A DNA stretch of 64,000 nt from Eublepharis macularius (Eukaryota; Chordata; Lepidosauria; Squamata; Eublepharidae). The position numbers and the translations under genes were made by a program. The notes beneath the pieces were generated by a model. That model was not told the origin of the DNA and ran no database searches. It saw only the letters and a list, made by a program, of their open reading frames with translations. Where the stretch lies: contig NC_072805.1 of the NCBI RefSeq assembly GCF_028583425.1, positions 19,664,001-19,728,000 on the forward strand. Direction: 5' to 3'. Below, piece after piece: positions 51,732 through 61,185 of the stretch; position 1 is the stretch's first letter; each line of letters starts with the position of its first letter.

Positions 51732-51965
51732 AGGCTTTCCAATTTCAAGGTGGGGACTACAGCCCTCCTGGAATTACAATCAATCTGCAGACTAGAGATC
51801 AGCTCCTCTGGAGGAATAGGCAGCTTTGGAGGGAGGATTCTGTGGTATTCCATAAAGTTTAAGAGAAACAGAAGTCCTAGAATGATGTTATATTCTTGCT
51901 GAGCTCCTTCTCTCCCCAAAGTCCACCACAGATATGCAGGAATTCCCCAAACCAGAATTCATAAC
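51732..51965 (-). mobile_element. H4 MITE, decayed
   Basis: Middle block GGAATTACAATCAATCTGCA and end GGAATTCCCCAAACC match H4. Confidence 0.5.
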
Positions 51966-51969
51966 CTTA

Positions 51970-52335
51970 GTCTTGTGGGAAGTGACAACGAGTGGAAGAC
52001 ACCGGGGACTCTGCTAGGGGAATCCAGTGTAAGCCAATACTGGGGAATCCATAAATCTGTGCACAGTGGATTCTGTCCGGAATGGGTGTGAATATACTTG
52101 GAATGAGTAACCAAAAGGTCAAGACAAACAATAAAAATAAGGATTTCTTGCTTTTTAATCTGCGATGTATGAATGTTTATTGATCAGGTTTTATGATACT
52201 GTTTATTGATAAGCTAGGATGTTTCAACGGGAAGATTTTTACATTGTGAAAAGACACAATTTTGATAAATAGTGTTGTTCGTGGAGAGTTTTGCCTGATC
52301 AGTATAATGGATCATTCAAAAATGGAATTGTATGC
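51970..52335. other. Nothing recognised
   Basis: AT-rich, no supported family. Confidence 0.35.
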
Positions 52336-52339
52336 TATT

Positions 52340-53110
52340 TAAGGTTTCCAGATCCCCTTACCCTCCTGGGCATGGGGGCAACCTGACACCTCTGAAGTTC
52401 TTCTTGCCCTTGTGAAGTGCAGAAGCATGCCCGCCACTGGGCACAATAACGTCGCTTAAGGAAGTGACGTCACAAAGGGCTGGAGTGGCCAGTTGCATGC
52501 TGGTCTGGGAGGTTTTTTTGCCTCCCAGGCCCATTTCCTGGGCATTCCCCTCCCATAAGCCAGGTGAGTGGCAGTCGGGGGGGGGGCAGAGGCTGAAAGT
52601 GGGGGATCTGGTATGTCTATCTTTCTTGTATGCAATTTGATTGATGAATGTATTGACCCACTGGTGAAGGTACTTTTTGATCATATGCATTTGGTCCTGT
52701 TGTACTATGAATTTATAATTCACAATTTCTTCTGGCCAAGAGAGTTTATATTATATTTGATGACATTTTATTAAAATTGTATATTCCCTAAGTAGTCTTT
52801 TTTATTCTTTGTCTCAACCTTTTGGTCCCTCAATCTGTTGTTTGAGTTTTCATCCCTTGCTTTTGGTTTCACTTGATTTGTGGGGAAGTAAGTATTTAGG
52901 CTGTTGCAGGTGCAAGAAGGGTGGGGTGGAGCTTAGACTGGGGGAGCATAAATTCTCCTTTTCCTTTTCCTCCTTATTTTCTTCCAGATCTTCTATATTT
53001 ATTTTCGCTCACTGAGAAGTGGGTGGGCACTTCCATACCTGTGCAATGATGTCACTTCACGGAAGTGATGTCATCACGTCGGCATGGGGGCACCAGAGAA
53101 GGCCAAAACA
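52340..53110. other. Old DNA-transposon-like pieces
   Basis: GTTTCCAGATCCCCTTACCC and GGAAGTGACGTCAC-type blocks recur here and at 53040-53090 and resemble 59213-59821. Ends are not clear. Confidence 0.35.
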
Positions 53111-53242
53111 ATAAGTGCTGGGTCCCTTGCCCTCCCATTGCCATCCTGTCACCACGACCACAATTTCTCCCTCCCTCCATCATCATCCCTGAAGCCAAAG
53201 TCGGTGTGAGGTAGCAGTTGATGGCAAAAAGAAGAAGAATGT

Positions 53243-53441
53243 GCTGTTGAGTCACAACAAATGATTCATGGTGACCCTAAACACAGGGCATTCCAAGCAG
53301 AACACAAACAAGTGGTTTGTCATTGTTTTCCTTAACATAGCAATCCTTTTCTTCCTAGGTGGTCTCCCATCCAAGTACTGACCATGGCCAACCCTGCTTA
53401 GTTCCCACATCCTAACAAGCTTGAGCTAAATTGGGCTATTC
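53243..53441 (-). mobile_element. SINE-5S, old
   Basis: Reverse: GTTGAGTCACAACAAATGAT, GGTGGTCTCCCATCCAAGTA, with 5S-like GAGCTAAATTGGGC end. Confidence 0.6.
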
Positions 53442-53539
53442 AGCAAGAGGGTTGAAGAACATGGAAGGAAGGAATGTAAAAGGAGACAAAGGAAAAGAGG
53501 GAATGTGGAAAGGGCATGAAGGTTGACAAAGAAAAAAAG

Positions 53540-53736
53540 ATCCAGAGGCGTTAGCAGTGTTAGTCTGTAGTAGCAAAATGGCAAAGAGTCCAGTAGCACC
53601 TTTAAGACTAACCAACTTTACAGTAGCATAAGCTTTCGAGAACCACAGCTGTCTTCATCAGATTTGTTTGTGGTTCTCGAAAGCTTCTGCTACAGTAAAG
53701 TTGGTTAGTCTTAAAGGTGCTACTGGACTCTTTGCA
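53540..53736. mobile_element. R1 head-to-head inverted dimer, compact
   Basis: Perfect 12-bp duplication AAAGAAAAAAAG (53528-53539, 53737-53748). The minus unit has intact CTGATGA and GAAAGC-TTAT-GCTA. Confidence 0.8.
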
Positions 53737-53869
53737 AAAGAAAAAAAGGGAAGAGAGAGAACCTTGAGATAGTTATACTCCAGAAGTAGCATGTGTATCT
53801 ATGGACAAAAGGGGGAGGAGATATTGAACCAAACCTAGGTTGAGATTATTTCACACAACTAATATGTAA

Positions 53870-54102
53870 GGGCCAAGCTACAAGGGACGAATGACACAGG
53901 TTGGACACTTGTAGCTTCCCTCAAGTTGTGATAGGAAATGTAGGCATCCTGGTCTTGCAGCTTGGCTCTCCGACTGCTGTCCAATGGACTTTTCAACTGT
54001 CACTTGTCCAACATTCCGCCAAGCTGCCTACATTTCCCATCAAAACTTGACGGAAGCTGACAAGTGTCCGACCTGTGTCATTCATCACTTGTAGTTTGGC
54101 CC
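53870..54102. mobile_element. P1 MITE (long-arm subtype)
   Basis: GGGCCAAGCTACAAGGGACG to CACTTGTAGTTTGGCCC; closely like 40722 and 58205. Confidence 0.75.
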
Positions 54103-54419
54103 AGTGTGGTAGCCCTGTACACACAACCCCACAGATTAGCTGAACGCAGGTACGAATAGTCTGGCATTTGGGAAAGCTGCTTGGTGAATATTGCCAATAA
54201 TGGGGAGGGAGTGAATGTGTTGACATGAGCCAGCAATCATGGGCGGGGGGGGGGGTGGACAGCATGCTTGTGTCAGTTTTTTCTGCATGTTCAGTCAACA
54301 AATGGAGGGCTGTGTGCATAGGGCTAGTATCTTTATAATACAGAGGAGAACAAGTCTTGGCAAAATTAGGATGTTCACTTCTTCCTACTATCGAGTTCCA
54401 GAATGATTAGTCAGAATTT

Positions 54420-54423
<4 letters not shown>

Positions 54424-54500
<77 letters not shown>
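54424..54500. repeat. (GA)n microsatellite
   Basis: About 38 uninterrupted GA units. Confidence 0.97.
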
Positions 54501-54502
<2 letters not shown>

Positions 54503-54504
<2 letters not shown>

Positions 54505-55140
54505 GAAACTTGGGAACTATAATTTGATAAAATACACACAACACCACAAGGTACACATTTGGGGTTAAATTGGGTTTATGACAACCACCATCTCATTAAT
54601 AATAGTTGATCTATTTATTTGCAGGGCACACCGCATTTCACATTGAGAAAATTATACACCTCTCCCTCTAAATTAACTACAAAACAAAATTCAATAAAAA
54701 TAAACGGGGAAAATGAGATGGCATTATAAGAGCAGAGGCAAACAAAAGAAAGTATGTGCCGGATCTAGCCAGCTTTTGCACTCGGTCTCTCCCAATCGCC
54801 TCCCCCTTGACTACAATGCCCAAGGTTTCAGTCCATGCAGGTTTCATGATCCCCAGCTTCCTTTTCTATCAGCAGAAAAGCTGGTTGGATCCATCTCCAT
54901 AATTAAATCCCACTCTAACAAAAGGCAGCAGCAAAGTTTAACGAGAAGAACAGGGGCTTTCCAACAGAAAAGATCACCCAAATATATTTTGTCCTTAGTT
55001 CCAGTTACCTAAATAAAAAGGGTTTTGCTGGGTGCCTGAACATAAGGGATATGCCCTGTATGGCAGAAAATGTGCTTGCAACTCTTTGAGAAGGAAAACT
55101 CAGGTTCATGCAAGTTTTAGACATGTTCTCAGCATTTATG
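54503..55140. other. Nothing recognised
   Basis: A 99-codon + frame at 54713 has no domain or splice support. Confidence 0.4.
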
Positions 55141-55157
55141 TTCTCTAAAAACCAGGT

Positions 55158-55203
55158 GCCTGGGCGCCTTATGCCTGGGCGCCTTATGCCTGGGCGCCTT
55201 ATT
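55158..55203. repeat. 15-bp minisatellite, three units
   Basis: GCCTGGGCGCCTTAT repeated three times. Confidence 0.95.
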
Positions 55204-55599
55204 CAGACCGAGGCTGTGGTGCAAGTGGGAGGGGTTGAGCTCCCCCCCCCCCCCCCCAGCCTTTTCTGATCTGAAACAGCCCCTGGGGAACCACACTTTG
55301 CCCCTTTGTGGAAACCTACAGGAACTGAGAGCTTGAAGAAAAGGGAACAGAGAATTGTAACCTGGGCAATTTGATGGATAATAAGGGATGTTAGTGGTTG
55401 AAAGGGGGGGGAGGTGAGTGTCTAAGCAGCTATTCATAAGCAATGCAGAAAAAAATGAGGTATAAACTTCCTTGAAGACTTTATAGTGGAAAGGTCAAAG
55501 GGGAAGGATTGGTGCCAAACATAGCCTAAGGTTAGACAGCTGCCAGGGCCCAGAGCTTCTGCCAGGCCCCACTGCCATCGATCCCTTGCCCAAGCACTT

Positions 55600-55850
55600 A
55601 ACAACAACAACATTTGATTTATATACCACCCTTCAGGACAACTTAACATGCACTCAGAGCAGTTTACAAAGTGTGTTATTTTTATCCTAATGACAATCGC
55701 CCTGTGAGGTGGGTGGGGCTGAGAGAGCTCTGAGAGAGCTGTGACTAACCCAAGGCCACCCAGCCGGCTTCAAGCGGAGGAGTGGGGGATCAAACCCGGC
55801 TCTCCAGATTAGAGTCTTGCTGCTCTTAACTACCACACCAAACTGGCTGT
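55600..55850 (-). mobile_element. SINE-C
   Basis: ATACCACCCTTCAGGACAAC to GGATCAAACCCGGCTCTCC and the reverse tRNA-like head. Confidence 0.75.
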
Positions 55851-56189
55851 CTTCCCCTACTGCCCTCCCAGCTGCCCTTTCCTCATCCGCTTGCTTGCAA
55901 TCATTCTACCAACCATAGCCCCAGCCATACGCACTGCCCCAGCAGCCTTCGGGAAAAGGCATGTGAGTGGTGCTGCTGGCCACTGCGACCGTGGGTAAGG
56001 AGAAGGCTCGAGAGAGGGTGGAGGGAGAATGTGCGGGTGCATGGGCAGGCAAGCGGGCAGGCAAGTGTGAGAGAGGGGGCTGGGAGCAGCGGAGGAGGGG
56101 AAGGGGGCCCTGGGCACTCTCTGCCCAGGCTCCCCTCCAAAAACTGAAACCAACCTGAGAAGGTTATGGTCAATTGTTTTTTTAAATAG

Positions 56190-56620
56190 GCAGAAAGTAT
56201 TTGGTGCAGAGTGGTAAGCTGCAGTACTGCAGTCCAAGCTCCGCTCACATCCTGAGTTCGATCCTGGCGGAAGCCGGGTTCAGGTAGCCGTCTCAAGGTT
56301 GACTCAGGGCCAAGCTACACATGACGAATGACACTTGAACGGCAAGTGGATTGAGCGGAGGGCAAGTGAACAGGGAGAAATACACTTGCCATTCAAGTGT
56401 CATTCGTCATGTGTAGCTTGGCCCATAGCCTTCTATCCTTCCATGGTTGGTAAAACGAGTACCCAGTTTCCTGGGGGTAAAGTGTATGTGACTGGGGAAG
56501 GCAATGGCAAACCACCCCATAAAAAGTCTGCCAAGAAAACGTCATGATGTGGCGTCCCCCCATGGGTCAGTAATGACTCGGTGCTTGCACAGGGGACTAC
56601 CTTTACCTTTACACTAATAA
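56190..56620 (+). mobile_element. SINE-A split by P1
   Basis: Head with GAGTTCGATCC; body broken after TTGACTCA at 56306 and resumed at GCCTTCTATCCTTCC after the P1 copy. Confidence 0.8.
56307..56424. mobile_element. P1 MITE (short) in SINE-A
   Basis: GGGCCAAGCTACACATGACG and complement; the split SINE fixes its borders to within about 3 bp. Confidence 0.8.
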
Positions 56621-56741
56621 ATGCATTGGGCTGCATCAAAACATGAAGCAGTTTAAGGATTTCCACGAGTGAACTTAAAAACTGAAAGAGAACAGACGCT
56701 CAGGCAAAACATTTTAACGTTTAAGTGTCAATAGGGACATC

Positions 56742-57201
56742 CCAGTCTATAAGCTTAGGGTAGCATTTATGTCATTACGCTTCCAGTCTATGCCAATTGA
56801 GATGCTACAACCCATCAATCAGTGGATATGTATCTGTGGAACCTCAATTGAGGACTTACCACACTATGTTTTAAATTGTCCTTTATACCAGGAACCAAGG
56901 GGAAAATTTCTCATGAATATTTTATCTGGTCTCCACCTTCTGTCTGACTTTGATAAATTACATTTTGTTCTTTCAGATACAGACCCTTTTATTTCGAATA
57001 GGATGGCCCTCTATGCCCTGGCTGCTAGGAAAATAAGGGCAAATGTGGTAACCAGGAGAGCAAACGCCTGACATAGATTAGAAACCGTTCAGTTTTTATG
57101 TAACTATATCTGTATTCTTGTATTTTTTTTGTTCTGTTTTTAATGAATTATTTTAATTGTGAAGGCCTATGGCCACATACAATAAATTTGCATTCCATTC
57201 T
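56742..57201 (+). mobile_element. 5'-truncated non-LTR retrotransposon end
   Basis: Perfect 12-bp duplication AATAGGGACATC (56730-56741, 57202-57213). Encodes about 100 residues of a LINE C-terminus with a CxC...HxxxxC zinc knuckle (CICGTSIEDLPHYVLNCPLY) and ends TATGGCCACATACAATAAA with a CATTCCATTCT tail. The knuckle suggests an I/Vingi/R1-like clade rather than CR1/L2; clade uncertain. The frame is open, so it is young. Confidence 0.75.
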
Positions 57202-57524
57202 AATAGGGACATCTTCCTAAAACAAGAAGGAAGACGATAGAATGATGATACAGGCACAGTTCAGATGTGACACAAACCCATGGTTCCTTTACAAGGACAG
57301 TTAGTTTGTGAAACCAGGACGGAGCTTGCAGATGTTCACTGGTTTGCGTTGACTAGTGCTGTCTCCATTTCCTTCTTTCTGGCTAGACATCTCTGTGGCC
57401 AGGGAATGAGTAAGGGTGATAGAGAACAAAAACAGCTTTAAGCCAGGACGTCTGCATTTATACATTATGCAAAGGGAATCCTTAAATGTAAGCAAGGCCA
57501 TTCTTTGTATATAAGAGGGAAAAC

Positions 57525-57960
57525 TGAATTCATTCATTCATTTACAACCATTTATATGCTGCTTCTTCAGAGAGCTGCTTAAGCAGATTGCAGAATAAAA
57601 TAAGTTAGAAGAATAAAATCAAATGATTTTTAAAAATCCAATAAAAATTCATAAAATAAAAAGCACATTTTTAAAAAGTGCATTAAAAAAACATTACATA
57701 CAGCATCTAGTAGCCTAAAATGTCCTCACCATAACCCTAAGGATAGAAGTCGATTGTAAAAACCATTTAAAAGACTAAACTCATTTAAAAGCCTGTATAA
57801 ACGTTTTGGCCAGGAACCTGAAAGAGGGTAGGGTAGAGATTATCTGACGTATCAGCTATTAGGGATCTATTGGTGTGGGGTAGATCCTAACCCTACCCTA
57901 CTACTCCACAGAGCAAAGTGGGAAGAGTCGTATAAGCTGGAGAAAGTCTCCTACAGTGGA
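57525..57960 (-). mobile_element. CR1/L2-type LINE 3' fragment
   Basis: (ATTC)n then reverse CTTAAGCAGCTCTCTGAAGA terminus and AT-rich stretch. Confidence 0.5.
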
Positions 57961-58204
57961 TAAATGGAACGTCATAAAGAAGAGAGACAGTGAAGACGCA
58001 GTCACTGAAGGCATTTTATGGCATGGACTGATTCTTAGTGAATGACAGCCAGTTGCAGATTGGCTATTTAGTTTTCTGGGAAATTTCCTGGAGGTTTACT
58101 GCCATGGTGGGCCACTAGGAAACCAAGAGCAAGCTGAGCACTCCAGAGCAGTATAAGATTTCTTCTAGCTAAATGCAGCACCTGAATAGTGAATGTGAGC
58201 CTGA

Positions 58205-58421
58205 GGGCCAAGCTACAAGTGATGAATGACACAGGTTGGACACTTGTCAGCTTCCCTTAAGTTGTGATGGGAAATGTAGCTTGGCTCTCTGACTGCTGTC
58301 CAATGGACTTTTCAACTGTCACTTGTCCAGCATTCCACCAAGCTGCCTACATTTCCCATCAAAACTTGAGGGAAGCTGACAAGTGTCCAACCTGTGTCAT
58401 TCGTCACTTGTAGTTTGGCCC
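58205..58421. mobile_element. P1 MITE (long-arm subtype)
   Basis: Flanked by TGA (58202-58204) and TCA (58422-58424). Confidence 0.75.
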
Positions 58422-58594
58422 TCAGACCCATCAATGGAACGGGGACATTTTATAGCATGGATCGACTACTTGTGAATGATAACTGACACCAGATTCCCAT
58501 AGTGAGACATGATGCGTGATTGAGTTTCTTTGGGTGCAAAGCTAAGACCACTTTCCCAAGAGAAAGTAAGCCTCTACAGAATAAAAAGGATTTA

Positions 58595-58751
58595 TGCTTG
58601 TTGTGGGTTTTCCGGGCTGTATTGCCGTGGTCTTGGCATTGTAGTTCCTGACGTTTCGCCAGCAGCTGTGGCTGGCATCTTCAGAGGTGTAGCACCAAAA
58701 GACAGAGATCTCTCAGTGTCGTTCTCCGGCCATGAAAGCCTTCGACAATAC
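58595..58751. mobile_element. R2 unit with an inverted end
   Basis: 12-bp duplication AAAAAGGATTTA (58583-58594, 58752-58763). The missing left end (GGAGAAC block) sits inverted at the right end. Confidence 0.8.
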
Positions 58752-58923
58752 AAAAAGGATTTACTTCTGAGTAGATCTGCTTGGAGCATCTTTTTTATGA
58801 ATCGTTTCTGTTAACAGTTTTAGTCCATAATATAAGGAACTATTCTTCAAAAACATCCATTAGCACAAGGCTGCCTCTTATGTAAGTGAGGACTGTGTCC
58901 AATCAGAAAATAGAGAACTCTGA

Positions 58924-59041
58924 GGGCCAAGCTACACATGACGAATGACACTTGAACGGCAAGTGTATTTCTCCCTGTTCACTTGCCCTCCACTCAATCC
59001 ACTTGCCGTTCAAGTGTCATTCGTCATGTGTAGCTTGGCCC
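58924..59041. mobile_element. P1 MITE (short)
   Basis: Perfect TGA duplication (58921-58923, 59042-59044). Confidence 0.87.
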
Positions 59042-59212
59042 TGAGATGGAATTCATCCCAGTGAACAGCAGAGGGTGATGAAGACTTTCGAGGAGGAGGA
59101 AATGTTTTGGTAGCCACACCAACAGTTCACGAGATTGACATACAAATGGGTCAAATGTATGCTCCTTACATTGGGAACTAAGGATAGATTGGATATTCTG
59201 TTGTTCTACCGG

Positions 59213-59821
59213 TAGAGTTGCCAGGTCCCCTTGCCCTCCCCACAGGAGCGGGGAGGACCTGGTACTTACCTTAAGCAGATCTTCACCCGTGTGCTTACTC
59301 TCCCAACAGCAATGCAATGACATTGCTTCCGATAGAGATGTCATCGCACAGGCCCCGGGAGTGCTCCCCACTTCACACCAGGCTGATTCTTAAAAGCACT
59401 GACCTGTTTGGGATTCAAATCAGCCCATTTGGGGCCCAAATCAGTGGGGGATCCCCTGCGCCCACCTTCCCCCTCCCACCACCACTCACCTGGTCAGCTG
59501 ACGGAAAGGCTGGGGAATGGACCTCCTAGGGCTCATTCTTGGTGTGGTGCAATGACATCATTCCCAGGAATGACATCATCATTCAGGCCCCAGGAGTGCT
59601 CCTGCACCTCACACCAGGCCGTTTTGGGCTTTAAACAGGCTAATTCTTTAAGAACTGGCCCAGTGTGAAGCACAGGAGTGTGCCCAGGGCCTGTGTGATG
59701 ACGTCACTCCCGGAAGTGACATCATTGCCTCACCACAGGAAGCTCGCATACAAATATCTCCTCAAGGTAATTGCTGGGTCCTCCCACCCCACCAGAAGGA
59801 TAAGGGGACCTAGCAACTCTA
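59213..59821. mobile_element. Non-autonomous DNA element
   Basis: TAGAGTTGCCAGGTCCCCTT and its near complement AAGGGGACCTAGCAACTCTA bound 609 bp with GATGACGTCACTCCCGG-type internal repeats. hAT-like ends; no clean duplication. Confidence 0.6.
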
Positions 59822-59837
59822 TCATCTGCCCACTACT

Positions 59838-60262
59838 TAAAAACCATCCTTAGACAAAAATGATGTCACCAAATATTGCCTAGTCTCTAATCTGCCCTTT
59901 CTGGACAAAGTGGCTGAGAGAGCAATAGCTGACCAGCTTCAGGCCTTCGGTGCTGTTCAGACCCTTTTCAGTCTGGTTTTAGGCCAGGCTCTGTGATGGA
60001 GACAACTCTGGTGATTCTAGTTGATTACTCTAATTGATGATCCCTGCCTAAAGGCCATGCTTCTTTGTTGCTCCTCCTGGATCTGTCTGCAGCCTATGAT
60101 ACAGTAGACCATGCCATCCTGCTGAGGCATTTGGATGCAGAAGAAGGCATCAGGGGATATGCCTTGAACTGGTTTAAACTGTTCCTCGTGCAATGGATTC
60201 AATGCGTTGCTATTGGAGACCAGCTATCTTCAGTGTGGGAATTATCTTGCGGGGGTTCCACG
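59838..60262 (+). mobile_element. L2/CR1-type LINE, reverse transcriptase fragment
   Basis: Frame with LLLLDLSAAYDTVDHAILL (catalytic aspartate of RT motif A) and ALNWFKLFL. The upstream part has LPFLDKVAERAIADQLQAF. Degenerate; cut by an H4 copy. Confidence 0.8.
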
Positions 60263-60473
60263 TAGGGTTGCCAGCTCCAAGTTGGGAAATTCCTGGAGAT
60301 CTTGGGGGTGAAACCTGGAGAAAATAGGGTTTGGGGAAGAAAGGACCTTGGCATGGCATAATTCCGTAGAGTCCACCCCCCCCCCCAGTAGCCATTTTCT
60401 CCAGGGGAACTGATCTCTGTGGCCTGGAGACCAGTTGTAATTCTGGGAGATCTCCAGCCACTACCTGGAGGCT
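60263..60473 (+). mobile_element. H4 MITE, right end cut
   Basis: Starts TAGGGTTGCCAGCTCCAA inside the L2 fragment and stops at CTACCTGGAGGCTA where the Penelope-like element's 3' side begins. Confidence 0.7.
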
Positions 60474-61185
60474 ACCTTAGTAATACACCACTGGGGAAAC
60501 ACAGTTAGATTATGTATAACATGTGCTATTTAATTTTATATATAAAGTGCTAAGTGCAAAAGTGCAGAAAATTCAACAATAAATTCAACAATAAATGAAT
60601 AAATAATCACATATAATAAATGCTATTTACAAAATCCGTCAGTCTGATATAACAACATTCAATAAGCTATAATAAGCAGTCCATTATACACAAAACGGAG
60701 TGCTAGGAGGCACGTTAGGAAATAAATATAATGTTGAGTGGTCCACAGTCCAAAGTTGGAACACGGGTGCCAAAGGGCATATTGCCGACGGGCTTGAGCA
60801 TGCGATTTCCAATTCCCGTTTCGTAATGTTACTTCTTCTCAGGCAATATTATAGTGGACTAGAATAAAATTATATACAGCTATAATAATAATTTAAACAT
60901 TATTTGCATTAATAGCACATTAAGTTATATTCAATATAAAATTTACTCACACACGGATCCTCAACGCTCCTACTCCCATAACATCCGAATGGACAACTGG
61001 TTTACAGACTGTAATTTGCTAAATCAAATCCCCCATAAATAGCGTTACAAAATCACGTTCACCAATATCTTCCCATGATTTAAAGGAGAACCCCCTCTAA
61101 TCTCATAAGAATGCCAAAAAACACACTGCTGCTCAAGTAAGTTCTAACGGCAGGGATACAGCCTCAATGCGTGTTTCAAATTGCT

